Assembly (NCBI GenBank): GCA_937891325.1
Contig: CALAFU010000030.1
Coordinates: 1-23,907, forward strand
Direction: 5' to 3'
DNA: 23,907 nucleotides
Source of the DNA: an uncultured Candidatus Melainabacteria bacterium
GTDB lineage: Bacteria > Cyanobacteriota > Vampirovibrionia > Gastranaerophilales > Gastranaerophilaceae
Below the pieces are notes generated by a model. It was given only the letters and a program-made list of their open reading frames with translations. It ran no database searches and was not told the DNA's origin. Below are positions 7,354 to 14,689 of this stretch, in pieces; position 1 is the first letter of the stretch; each line of letters begins with the position of its first letter. Position numbers and translations under genes: made by a program.

Positions 7354-7768
7354 TTCATCAGCTAGATTTGATAAACCATATTTCATAGAAAAATTAGTTT
7401 CAGCCTTAAGCTACATAACATCTGGCTTTGTAGGTTTCATTTGGCTATTGTTGGGAATTTTCACAAAGTCAAAAGTTAGACCATTTATGAAATATCACAT
7501 CTTTCAATCAATATTTTTAGCAATTGCATACTTTTTATTATGTCAATTACTTGGAATGTTAGGCGCAATCATAAGCTACATACCATTCGTAAACAATCTT
7601 GTTTTAATGGTTGCATACCTTTTGAACGCTCCTGTATTATTTGGAATATCAATTATACAAGTTTTAATATATACACTAATGATTTACTTAGTTGTAACTT
7701 CAATGCAAGGCAGATACAGCTATCTTCCTTGGATTTCAGATATTATTAAAATGAATGTGAGAAATTAA
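7346..7768 (+). CDS. Small Tic20/DUF4870-like membrane protein
   Basis: This is a 140-aa integral membrane protein with hydrophobic stretches at about residues 18-39, 51-72, 73-100 and 101-119, and short polar ends. The segment KVRPFMKYHIFQSIFL before the second helix and the ending VTSMQGRYSYLPWISDIIK resemble the cyanobacterial Tic20/Ycf60 family, in which a similar FxxxQA.. helix and a GxYxxxPxxSD end occur. This assignment is from memory and moderate. In plastids Tic20 takes part in protein import; the bacterial role is unclear. It overlaps the end of the TPR gene by 8 bases. Confidence 0.55.
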   Translation: MHNSSARFDKPYFIEKLVSALSYITSGFVGFIWLLLGIFTKSKVRPFMKYHIFQSIFLAIAYFLLCQLLGMLGAIISYIPFVNNLVLMVAYLLNAPVLFGISIIQVLIYTLMIYLVVTSMQGRYSYLPWISDIIKMNVRN

Positions 7769-7772
7769 AAAA

Positions 7773-9047
7773 ATGAAATTCGATACAATTTGTGTTCAAG
7801 GCGCTCATAAACCTGACGAAAACAGGAATACACCGCCTGTACCTATTTATCAAACTACAGCTTTTAGTTTTGAAAGTGTTCAATATGCAGCCGATTTGTT
7901 TGACTTAAAAGCTGGTGGTGACATTTATACAAGACTTTCTAACCCTACAACAAGCACTCTTGAAGAGCGTTTAGCAATGTTAGAAGGTGGAGTTGGAGCA
8001 TTAGCAGTATCTTCTGGACAATCTGCCTCATTAATTGCAGTATTAAACATTGCAAAAGCAGGTGATGAAGTGGTTGCATCAACCAATATGTACGGCGGTA
8101 CAGTTAATTTGTTGAACGTAACACTTAGAAAAATGGGTATTGAAACTAAATTTGTTGTAAGTGACAAAGCGGAAGATTTTGAAGCACAAATTACAGACAA
8201 AACTCGTTGCATTTTTGTTGAAATGTTGAACAATCCGTCATTAAAGATTGCGGACGTAGAAAACATTGCACAAGTGGCACATGCACACAACATTCCGTTA
8301 ATCGTTGATAACACAATTACAACTCCATATCTTTGCAGACCGATTGAATTCGGTGCAGACATTGTGGTTCACTCGCTTACAAAATACATTTGCGGACACG
8401 GAACTTCTATGGGTGGTGTGATTATTGATAGTGGAAACTTCGATTGGGCAAAATCAGGCAAATTCCCTGAACTTACAGAGCCTGATGAAAGCTATCATGG
8501 AACAAAATATGTTGAATCTTTTGGCAAAATGGCTTATATCGTAAAAGCTAGAGCACAAATGATTAGAGATTTAGGCACATGCATTAGCCCAATGAATTCA
8601 TTTTTGATTATGCAAGGGCTTGAAACACTTTCTTTGAGAATGGAAAGACTTTCTCAAACAGCATTAAAGGTTGCAAAATTTTTAGAACAACACCCTGCGG
8701 TTGCTTGGGTTAATTACCCAATGCTAGAAAGCAGTGATTATCACGAATTGGCACTAAAATATATGCCAAAAGGTTGTTCTTCAATCGTAAGTTTTGGAAT
8801 TAAGAACGGCAAAAGCGCTGGAGTTAAATTCATTGAACATTTAACTCTACCAATTCATGCAACAAACATTGGCGATTCTCGTACAATCATCACATATCCG
8901 GCACTTACAACACACAGGCAACTTACAGCAGAACAAATGGAAGAATGTGGCATTGGCACAGATTTTATGCGACTTTCTGTTGGATTGGAAGATGTTGATG
9001 ATATCCTTCAAGATTTAGACAACGCTTTGAAAATTTCACAAAAATAG
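7773..9047 (+). CDS. metY: O-acetylhomoserine sulfhydrylase (Cys/Met metabolism PLP enzyme)
   Basis: The enzyme probably makes homocysteine from O-acetylhomoserine and sulfide in methionine synthesis. It is a full-length 424-aa member of the Cys/Met PLP family. The N-terminal PPVPIYQTTAF, YTRLSNPT, SSGQSA and NMYGGT motifs are present, and the PLP lysine is K204 in HSLTKYICGHG. The length and the long insert around residues 215-260 favour MetY over cystathionine gamma-synthase or gamma-lyase, which are near 380-400 aa. It starts 4 bases after the membrane protein gene without a good ribosome site, which suggests translation from upstream ribosomes. No SAM riboswitch is visible. Confidence 0.9.
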   Translation: MKFDTICVQGAHKPDENRNTPPVPIYQTTAFSFESVQYAADLFDLKAGGDIYTRLSNPTTSTLEERLAMLEGGVGALAVSSGQSASLIAVLNIAKAGDEVVASTNMYGGTVNLLNVTLRKMGIETKFVVSDKAEDFEAQITDKTRCIFVEMLNNPSLKIADVENIAQVAHAHNIPLIVDNTITTPYLCRPIEFGADIVVHSLTKYICGHGTSMGGVIIDSGNFDWAKSGKFPELTEPDESYHGTKYVESFGKMAYIVKARAQMIRDLGTCISPMNSFLIMQGLETLSLRMERLSQTALKVAKFLEQHPAVAWVNYPMLESSDYHELALKYMPKGCSSIVSFGIKNGKSAGVKFIEHLTLPIHATNIGDSRTIITYPALTTHRQLTAEQMEECGIGTDFMRLSVGLEDVDDILQDLDNALKISQK

Positions 9048-9056
9048 GAGAATAAA

Positions 9057-9602
9057 ATGAATACATTAAATCAAAACGATTGCTTGCTTTTACTTATTGA
9101 TGTTCAAGAAAAGTTAGTTGCAATGCTTGAAAAAAACACAGTTGTAAAACAATCAAACATTTTGTTGAAAACCGCTAACATCTTGGGTATTCCAACAATT
9201 ATTACAGAGCAATACCCAAAAGGACTTGGAAAAACTGTTGATTATCTATCTGAACACATTAACGATTCAACAGAAGTTTTTGAAAAAACTGCATTTTCAG
9301 TACTTAAAGATGAAGGTTTTGCAGACAAATTAAAGGCTTACGGCAAAAAACAAATTATCATCGGCGGTATTGAAGCTCATATCTGCGTTCACCAAACAGT
9401 TGCAGATTTGATTGAAGCAGGTTATGAAGTTTACGTTGTAAAAGACGCTTGCGCAAGCAGAAAGAAAGACAACTTCAAAAACGCAATTCGTTTAATGCGT
9501 CAAAACGGCGCAAAAATTGCCGATACAGAAATTGTTTTATTTGAATTGTTAAAGACTTCTAGACACCCTAATTTCAAAGAAGTTCAAGCGTTAATCAAAT
9601 AG
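9057..9602 (+). CDS. Isochorismatase-family cysteine hydrolase
   Basis: This 181-aa protein has the family's catalytic triad in the expected places: D15 in LLLIDVQEKL, K77 in FEKTAFS, and C110 in GIEAHICVHQT. The single-domain size resembles YcaC/nicotinamidase-like amidohydrolases of unknown substrate. The nicotinamidase metal-site pattern (DxH) is not evident, so I do not call it PncA. GGAG precedes the ATG within the 9-base gap after metY. It is the last gene of the plus-strand run before a strong terminator. Confidence 0.82.
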   Translation: MNTLNQNDCLLLLIDVQEKLVAMLEKNTVVKQSNILLKTANILGIPTIITEQYPKGLGKTVDYLSEHINDSTEVFEKTAFSVLKDEGFADKLKAYGKKQIIIGGIEAHICVHQTVADLIEAGYEVYVVKDACASRKKDNFKNAIRLMRQNGAKIADTEIVLFELLKTSRHPNFKEVQALIK

Positions 9603-9616
9603 ATTAATTCTTTTCG

Positions 9617-9638
9617 TGTCAGGCAATGCCTGACCTAC
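9617..9638 (+). repeat. Short GTCAGGCA palindrome, copy P2
   Basis: Identical in its core to P1: GTCAGGCA-A-TGCCTGAC followed by CTAC. It lies 14 bases after the hydrolase stop codon. Confidence 0.75.
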
Positions 9639-9672
9639 AACATAAAATTTTGTAATAAATCGGATAGTTAAT

Positions 9673-9700
9673 GAGATTCTGAAACAAGTTCAGAATGACA
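9673..9700 (+). repeat. 28-nt palindromic repeat, copy R5 (TT/AA stem)
   Basis: It reads GAGATTCTGAA, loop ACAAG, TTCAGAATGACA, matching R3 except at the last base. It is a single copy without a partner. Confidence 0.8.
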
Positions 9701-9725
9701 TTATGTTTGATATTTGTTACATAAC

Positions 9726-9765
9726 AAAAGGCGCGGAGTTTGAACAAACTCCGCGCCTTTTTATT
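9726..9765. terminator. Bidirectional terminator between convergent genes
   Basis: A perfect 16-bp stem, AAAAGGCGCGGAGTTT (9726-9741) and its complement (9746-9761), encloses a GAAC loop. T-runs flank it on both strands. It ends the plus-strand rpiB-to-hydrolase run and the minus-strand deaminase transcript. Confidence 0.92.
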
Positions 9766-9778
9766 ATTATTTAAAAAA

Positions 9779-10279
9779 TTATCTAGATGGTTTATAAACT
9801 TCTCTACCGCTATTTACATAGCTTTCAAGAACTTTTTCACCTGCTTCAACTTCGATATCACCTTCAACTGTAATACCGCGTTTTGCAAATTCTTCGTGCC
9901 AATTTGGTTTAAAGCCTTCGTCAAAGCCTGTAATTTCTTCAACACGTTTTGATGGAACACCATAGTATACGTGTTTAATACCAGACCACATAATTGCGCC
10001 AACGCACATAATGCAAGGTTCTGCATTTACATATATTGACAAGTTATATGGAGCTAAGTCGTAAGTGTTTAGAGCTTTACAAGTTGCTCTAACAGCATTT
10101 ACTTCTGCGTGGTATACAGGGCATTTGTCTTCAACTACTGAGTTTGCAGCTTCTGCAACAATATTGCCTTTTTCATCGTATACGCTTGCGAAGAAAGGAC
10201 CTTTGCCACTTTCGATAGCTTTTGCTGTTTTTTTATGAACTTCTAAAATTCTTTGTTTATCTAATTCTGTAACTGCCAT
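9779..10279 (-). CDS. Nucleoside/guanine deaminase-like zinc enzyme
   Basis: A 166-aa cytidine-deaminase-fold protein. The zinc and catalytic motifs are H57-A58-E59 in YHAEVNAV and C89/C92 in EPCIMCVGAIMW. The C-terminal TGFDEGF segment recalls bacterial guanine deaminases (GuaD) more than the tRNA adenosine deaminase TadA. Substrate is not proven from sequence. AAGGAGT precedes the ATG, and it follows the transketolase subunit gene by 11 bases in the same transcript. Confidence 0.8.
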   Translation of the reverse strand: MAVTELDKQRILEVHKKTAKAIESGKGPFFASVYDEKGNIVAEAANSVVEDKCPVYHAEVNAVRATCKALNTYDLAPYNLSIYVNAEPCIMCVGAIMWSGIKHVYYGVPSKRVEEITGFDEGFKPNWHEEFAKRGITVEGDIEVEAGEKVLESYVNSGREVYKPSR

Positions 10280-10290
10280 TTTAAAACTCC

Positions 10291-11121
10291 TTATGCAAGT
10301 TCTGCTAATGCTTTTTCTGCTTCTTCATCATTTGGAGCTTTACCATGCCAACCAGCTTGGTTTTCCATAAATGAAACACCTTTACCTTTTGTTGTATGAG
10401 CAATAATTGCAGTTGGTTTGTCTGAAGTGTTGTTTTTAGCATTCATCAATGCATCATAAACTTGATTTAAGTCATGACCGTCGATTTCTACAACATTCCA
10501 ATTAAATGCTTTTAATTTGTCTGCTAATGGTTCTAACGCTTTAACTTTTTCAACATCACCGTCGATTTGTAACATGTTTCTATCGATAATAGCTGTGATA
10601 TTGTTTAATTTTTGGTGTGGAGCGTGCATAAATGCTTCCCAACAAGAACCTTCTTGTAATTCACCGTCGCCTAAGTAAACAAATACGTGAGCTGGGTTTT
10701 TGTCTAATTTTAGACCCATTGCCATACCAACACCCATTGATAAACCTTGTCCTAATGAACCTGTTGCAACTTCAACACCAGGGATATGAGTGTTTGGGTG
10801 ACCTTGAAGACGTGAACCGAAAATACGGAATGTCATTAATTCTTCTTGAGGAATGAATCCTTTTTGAGATAATACTGAGTAAAGGATTGCTGATGCGTGA
10901 CCTTTTGATAAGATAAATCTGTCGCGGTTTGCGAAGTCTGCTGATTTATCCCAAGCTGGGTCAACATTCATAACTTTTTGATAAAGTGTTGTTAAAATTT
11001 CAACTGCTGAAAATGCACCACCGATGTGACCAGATTTAGCATGGTTAGCCATTTTGATAACGTTACGTCTGTTTTGTTTGCACATTTCTTTTAGTTGTTC
11101 AACGTCTTTTTGATCTAACAT
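10291..11121 (-). CDS. Transketolase, N-terminal (thiamine diphosphate) subunit
   Basis: This 276-aa protein is the N-terminal half of a split transketolase, which moves two-carbon units between sugar phosphates. It has HAKSGHIGGAFS (27-38), SKGHAS (72-77), GSLGQGLSMGVGMA, and the diphosphate/magnesium motif from GDG (151-153) to N182. The C-terminal pyrimidine-binding subunit is not in this window; the next gene downstream is a deaminase. A 1-base gap after wecG/tagA, with AGAGGT inside the end of that gene, indicates coupled translation. Confidence 0.88.
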   Translation of the reverse strand: MLDQKDVEQLKEMCKQNRRNVIKMANHAKSGHIGGAFSAVEILTTLYQKVMNVDPAWDKSADFANRDRFILSKGHASAILYSVLSQKGFIPQEELMTFRIFGSRLQGHPNTHIPGVEVATGSLGQGLSMGVGMAMGLKLDKNPAHVFVYLGDGELQEGSCWEAFMHAPHQKLNNITAIIDRNMLQIDGDVEKVKALEPLADKLKAFNWNVVEIDGHDLNQVYDALMNAKNNTSDKPTAIIAHTTKGKGVSFMENQAGWHGKAPNDEEAEKALAELA

Positions 11122-11122
11122 T

Positions 11123-11866
11123 TTATAATACCTCTTTCTTTGTAAACTTTTCTTTAATTACATTATACACGAAAAGTGGCAAAGTCGGAAATATTCTTTT
11201 AAATCTTTCCGGTTGCTTAATAGTTCGATACAACCATTCCAAGCCTAACTTTTGCCAAATTTCTGGAGCTCTTTGAACTTCACCAGCCCAAACGTCAAAA
11301 CTTCCGCCAATTCCAATCATTAAAGTTGAAGGAAGAATTGATTTTAATTCGTATATAAATTCTTCTTGCATTGGAGCGCCCAAGGCTACCAATAATAATT
11401 TTGGAGATGCGTTTTTAATTCCGTCAATAACCTCTTGTTTGCAATCTCTGAAATAACCGTCATGTTTATAAACAATGTTCAATTCAGGCATTTCTTGTTT
11501 CAAATTTTCATAAGCCTTTTCGATTACATGAGGTTTTGCACCCACTAGAGCAACAGGAATATTGTTTTTTTGCGCATTTTCTAACAACGAGTGAGCAAAT
11601 CCAATACCTGTAATTCTTTGAACATTTTCTCCATTAATTTTTAAACCTATTTTAATCCCGATACCATCTGGAATTACCAATTCTGCCTCTTTCAAAATTT
11701 TGGCAAAATCTTCATGCTTGTTGGCATACTCGATAATCTCTGGATTAATTGTAACAATGTGAGAGCTTTTTGCACTATCAATTAAACTATTTGAATAGTC
11801 TAGAGCTTCTTCAACACTAAATAAATCTATGTTATAACCTAATAAATTTTTCTGACGTCTTTGCAT
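11123..11866 (-). CDS. WecG/TagA/CpsF family glycosyltransferase
   Basis: Members transfer a sugar such as N-acetylmannosamine or its uronate to a lipid-linked acceptor in surface polysaccharide assembly. The family core is clear: HIVTINPEII near the N-terminus, VIPDGIGI, RITGIGF, LVALGAPMQEEF and GIGGSFDVWAGEVQRAPEIW. At 247 aa it is full length. No polysaccharide gene cluster is in the window, so the acceptor is unknown. There is no Shine-Dalgarno site; a consensus TATAAT stands 6 bases before the ATG. It heads the wecG-transketolase-deaminase transcript. Confidence 0.88.
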   Translation of the reverse strand: MQRRQKNLLGYNIDLFSVEEALDYSNSLIDSAKSSHIVTINPEIIEYANKHEDFAKILKEAELVIPDGIGIKIGLKINGENVQRITGIGFAHSLLENAQKNNIPVALVGAKPHVIEKAYENLKQEMPELNIVYKHDGYFRDCKQEVIDGIKNASPKLLLVALGAPMQEEFIYELKSILPSTLMIGIGGSFDVWAGEVQRAPEIWQKLGLEWLYRTIKQPERFKRIFPTLPLFVYNVIKEKFTKKEVL

Positions 11867-11881
11867 AGTTACATTATATCA
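11866..11881 (-). promoter_or_regulatory. Extended -10 promoter, probably leaderless start of wecG
   Basis: On the minus strand TGA then TATAAT (11878-11873) is a full extended -10. Exactly 6 bases separate it from the ATG at 11866, so transcription is predicted to start at the A of the start codon. The -35 is weak. Confidence 0.6.
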
Positions 11882-11888
11882 AAAATAC

Positions 11889-11917
11889 TTGAAAATAAAA
11901 TATTTTAGTTTTATATT
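11889..11917 (+). promoter_or_regulatory. Promoter of the Lys/Ala-rich exported protein
   Basis: TTGAAA (11889-11894) and TATATT (11912-11917) are each one base off consensus with a 17-base spacer. It is divergent from the wecG promoter and overlaps its upstream part. Confidence 0.65.
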
Positions 11918-11949
11918 CTTATAAGTACTTGAGAGAAAGGAGATTAATT

Positions 11950-12276
11950 ATGAAAAAAGCATTAATTATCGCATGCGCACTTACAGTGGCATTATCTTCA
12001 GCTTCATTTGCAGCAACAGTTACTAAAAATGTAGGCGGAACTAAAGTTACAGTTACAAAAGCTACACCAAAAACTGATGCAGCAGTGAAAAAAGCTCAAG
12101 CTAACAAAGCGAAAGCCGACAAAGCTAAGGCAGATGTAAAAAATGCAAAAGCTAATGCTCCCCAAGCAAAAGCTCAAGCTAAGGCTAACGCAAAAACAGC
12201 GGCTAAAAACAAGGCTAACCAAAAGTTAGACCAAAAAGTTAACTCAAAAAGCGCTGTAAAAGTTAAACTTAAATAG
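11950..12276 (+). CDS. Small exported Lys/Ala-rich basic protein
   Basis: The start at 11950 is chosen because AAGGAG lies 7 bases upstream and a clean signal peptide follows (two Lys, a hydrophobic core, then SASFA with cleavage predicted after residue 21). An in-frame ATG at 11929 would put charged residues ahead of this signal and has no ribosome site. The mature part is about 87 residues, with 23 Lys, 22 Ala and only 4 acidic residues. It has no Cys or aromatic residues and contains degenerate AKADKAKA-type repeats. It should be a very basic, helical or disordered periplasmic or secreted protein. I recognise no family. Possible roles are binding to nucleic acid, polysaccharide or membrane, or an antimicrobial; none is shown. 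Confidence 0.75.
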   Translation: MKKALIIACALTVALSSASFAATVTKNVGGTKVTVTKATPKTDAAVKKAQANKAKADKAKADVKNAKANAPQAKAQAKANAKTAAKNKANQKLDQKVNSKSAVKVKLK

Positions 12277-12283
12277 TTTAATT

Positions 12284-12317
12284 GTTGTGTGTCAGAATTC
12301 TTCTGGCACACAACTTT
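12284..12317 (+). terminator. Hairpin after the exported protein gene, probable terminator
   Basis: A 13-bp stem, GTTGTGTGTCAGA (12284-12296) with its partner (12302-12314), contains one G-T pair and a 5-base loop. Only a short T-run (TTTC) follows, so termination may be partial. It starts 7 bases after the stop codon. Confidence 0.6.
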
Positions 12318-12358
12318 CAAAAAAAGTTTAAAATCCAACAAATCACAAATGGTGAAGT

Positions 12359-12396
12359 CGCGCGGTTGATACCAACCGCGCGATTATTTTTGTTTT
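12359..12396 (+). terminator. Second GC-rich hairpin with T-run
   Basis: A perfect 10-bp stem, CGCGCGGTTG (12359-12368) with its complement (12373-12382), encloses an ATAC loop and is followed by ATTATTTTTGTTTT. It can terminate plus-strand transcription only. It is either a backup terminator for the exported protein or the end of a short transcript from the 42-base gap between the two hairpins. Confidence 0.7.
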
Positions 12397-12400
12397 AATC

Positions 12401-12422
12401 TGTCAGGCTATGCCTGACCTAC
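12401..12422 (+). repeat. Short GTCAGGCA palindrome, copy P3
   Basis: GTCAGGCT-A-TGCCTGAC followed by CTAC. One base differs from P1/P2, so the innermost pair of the stem is lost. Confidence 0.7.
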
Positions 12423-12456
12423 AACTATTTTTTAATAGTAATATTATAATAAAAAT

Positions 12457-12484
12457 TGTCATTCTGAATTTATTTCAGAATCTC
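12457..12484 (-). repeat. 28-nt palindromic repeat, copy R6 (TT/AA stem)
   Basis: On the plus strand it reads TGTCATTCTGAA, A/T loop, TTCAGAATCTC. It faces R7 across 8 bases; 12457-12520 is a 64-nt composite palindrome with the same layout as 283-346. Confidence 0.8.
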
Positions 12485-12492
12485 TTTAACAG

Positions 12493-12520
12493 GAGACCCT
12501 GAAACAAGTTCAGGGTGACA
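12493..12520 (+). repeat. 28-nt palindromic repeat, copy R7 (CC/GG stem)
   Basis: It reads GAGACCCTGAA, loop ACAAG, TTCAGGGTGACA and ends two bases before the T-run (as read on the minus strand) of the fusA terminator. It is the same stem variant as R1 and R4 but carries the other loop. Confidence 0.8.
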
Positions 12521-12521
12521 T

Positions 12522-12558
12522 AAAAAAAGAGGCGGTGAGCTTTGCTCACCGCCTCTTT
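12522..12558 (-). terminator. Intrinsic terminator of fusA
   Basis: A perfect 15-bp stem, AAAGAGGCGGTGAGC (12526-12540) with its complement (12544-12558), has a 3-base loop. On the minus strand seven T follow. It lies 25 bases past the fusA stop. Confidence 0.92.
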
Positions 12559-12583
12559 AAGATTTATATTATCAGAATCTAGA

Positions 12584-14689
12584 CTATGCTTTAGCGCCAG
12601 ATTTTGCGATAATTTCTTCTTCAACGTTCTTAGGAACTTGTTCGTAGCATTTGAATTCCATAGAGAATGTACCACGACCTTGAGTGTTAGAACGTAAGTC
12701 TGTTGCGTAACCGAACATATTTGCTAGAGGAACTGTTGCTCTAACGATTACGTTACCTGTATTACCAACAGGTTCTTGACCTTCAACACGTCCACGACGT
12801 TTTGCGATATCACCGATGATGTTACCTGTGTATTCATCAGGAATTTCGATTTCAACTTTCATCATTGGTTCAAGTACGCAAGGTTGTGCTTTTTTAACAC
12901 CATCTTTGATAGCCATAGAACCAGCGATTTTAAACGCCATTTCTGAAGAGTCAACTTCGTGGTAAGAACCATCGTAAAGTTCAACTTTAACGTCAATCAT
13001 TGGGAATCCAGCTAAGATACCACCTTCAAGTGCTTCTTCCATACCTTTTCTAGCAGGTTCGATAAATTCTTTAGGGATAGCACCACCAACGATTTTGTTT
13101 TCGAATACGAAGCCAGCGTTTTCTTCTGCTGGAGAAATTCTAATTTTAACGTGACCGTATTGACCTTTACCACCTGATTGTCTTTGGAATTTAGATTCTT
13201 GATCTGCGTTTCCTCTGATTGTTTCACGGTAAGCAACTTGTGGTTTACCAACATTAGCATCTACTTTGAATTCTCTTAATAGACGGTCAACGATGATGTC
13301 TAAGTGAAGTTCACCCATACCTGAAATAATTGTTTGACCTGTTTCAGTATCAGTTTTAACTCTGAATGATGGATCTTCTTCAGCAAGTTTTTGTAAAGCA
13401 ATACCCATTTTTTCTTGGTCAGCTTTTGTTTTTGGTTCAATAGCAACAGAAATTACAGGTTCTGGGAATACCATTTTTTCTAAGATGATAGGTGCTTTTT
13501 CATCACATAATGTATCACCTGTTGTAGTATCTTTCAAACCTACTGCTGCACAGATATCACCTGCGTAAACTTCTTGTTCTTCAATACGTTGGTCAGCATA
13601 CATACGAACTAAACGAGAAATACGTTCTTTTTTGCCGTTTGTAGCGTTCAATACGTAAGAACCAGAAGTAATTACACCTGAATATACACGTAAGAATGTT
13701 AAACGACCTACGAATGGGTCAGTCATAACCTTGAATGATAATGCTGCGAATGGTTCTGTATCAGAAGAGTGTCTTTCAACTTTTGTACCGTCTTCTAATT
13801 CACCTTCGATAGCTTTTACATCTACAGGAGATGGCATATAATCAACCACGTTGTCCAATAACATTTGAACACCTTTGTTTTTGAATGCTGTACCACAAGT
13901 TACAGGAACGATTTTGTTGTCGCAAACGGCTTTTCTTAATGCAGCTTTTAATTCTGGAACTGTGATTGTTGCTGGATCTTCGAAGTATTTTTCCATTAAT
14001 GCATCATCTTCACCAGCGATAGCTTCAACCATTTCATCTCTGTATTGGTGAGCTTTATCTTTTAATTCTTGAGGAATTTCGTCGCATGTATCAACGTCGA
14101 AGATATCTATTTGTTTACCTAAATCATCTCTGTAGATTTCAGCTTTCATTTCCATCAAGTCAATGATACCTTGCATTTTATCTTCAGCACCGATTGGTAA
14201 TTGGATAGCGTAAGCATTAGCTCTTAATCTGTCTCTGATTTGACCTAATACACGGTAGAAATCAGCACCTGTTCTGTCCATTTTGTTAACAAATACCATA
14301 CGAGGAACTTCGTAACGGTTAGCTTGTCTCCAAACTGTTTCAGATTGTGATTGTACACCACCTACTGCGCAGAATACTGCAACTACACCGTCTAATACAC
14401 GTAATGAACGTTCTACTTCAACTGTAAAGTCAACGTGGCCCGGTGTGTCGATTACGTTAATTTGGTGTCCTTTCCAAGTAGCTGTTACAGCTGCTGATTG
14501 GATTGTGATACCACGTTCACGTTCTTGATCCATAAAGTCTGTTACTGCTGCGCCATCGTGTACTTCACCGATTTTGTGAGTTTTACCTGTGTAAAACAAA
14601 ATACGTTCTGTTGTAGTTGTTTTACCAGCATCGATGTGGGCTGCAATACCAATGTTTCTGATTTTTTCTAAAGGTGTCTTTCTTGGCAT
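12584..14689 (-). CDS. fusA: Translation elongation factor G
   Basis: This GTPase drives tRNA and mRNA translocation on the ribosome and helps ribosome recycling. GTP-binding motifs are AHIDAGKT (17-24), DTPGH with H85 (81-85) and NKMD (135-138). The G', II, III, IV and V domains follow over a normal 701 aa. AAGGAAT precedes the ATG. It stands alone with its own terminator rather than beside rpsL, rpsG and tuf as in the classical str operon. Its close match to the canonical form suggests the housekeeping EF-G rather than a tetracycline-resistance or EF-G2 paralogue. Confidence 0.96.
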   Translation of the reverse strand: MPRKTPLEKIRNIGIAAHIDAGKTTTTERILFYTGKTHKIGEVHDGAAVTDFMDQERERGITIQSAAVTATWKGHQINVIDTPGHVDFTVEVERSLRVLDGVVAVFCAVGGVQSQSETVWRQANRYEVPRMVFVNKMDRTGADFYRVLGQIRDRLRANAYAIQLPIGAEDKMQGIIDLMEMKAEIYRDDLGKQIDIFDVDTCDEIPQELKDKAHQYRDEMVEAIAGEDDALMEKYFEDPATITVPELKAALRKAVCDNKIVPVTCGTAFKNKGVQMLLDNVVDYMPSPVDVKAIEGELEDGTKVERHSSDTEPFAALSFKVMTDPFVGRLTFLRVYSGVITSGSYVLNATNGKKERISRLVRMYADQRIEEQEVYAGDICAAVGLKDTTTGDTLCDEKAPIILEKMVFPEPVISVAIEPKTKADQEKMGIALQKLAEEDPSFRVKTDTETGQTIISGMGELHLDIIVDRLLREFKVDANVGKPQVAYRETIRGNADQESKFQRQSGGKGQYGHVKIRISPAEENAGFVFENKIVGGAIPKEFIEPARKGMEEALEGGILAGFPMIDVKVELYDGSYHEVDSSEMAFKIAGSMAIKDGVKKAQPCVLEPMMKVEIEIPDEYTGNIIGDIAKRRGRVEGQEPVGNTGNVIVRATVPLANMFGYATDLRSNTQGRGTFSMEFKCYEQVPKNVEEEIIAKSGAKA

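Noticed and set aside
7925..8362. 145-codon minus-strand frame inside metY
   Set aside because: It lies opposite a clear full-length enzyme and has no ribosome site or recognisable domain.
9057..9602. Nicotinamidase PncA
   Set aside because: The triad fits the superfamily, but the metal-binding DxH pattern of nicotinamidases is not evident.
11929..11949. Upstream in-frame ATG of the exported protein
   Set aside because: It puts several Arg and Glu residues before the signal peptide, and AAGGAG is placed for the ATG at 11950.
12475..12675. 66-codon minus-strand frame ending in VTLNLFQGLLLKRF
   Set aside because: It overlaps the fusA end and its tail is the translation of the 28-nt palindromes; such peptides are typical repeat artefacts.
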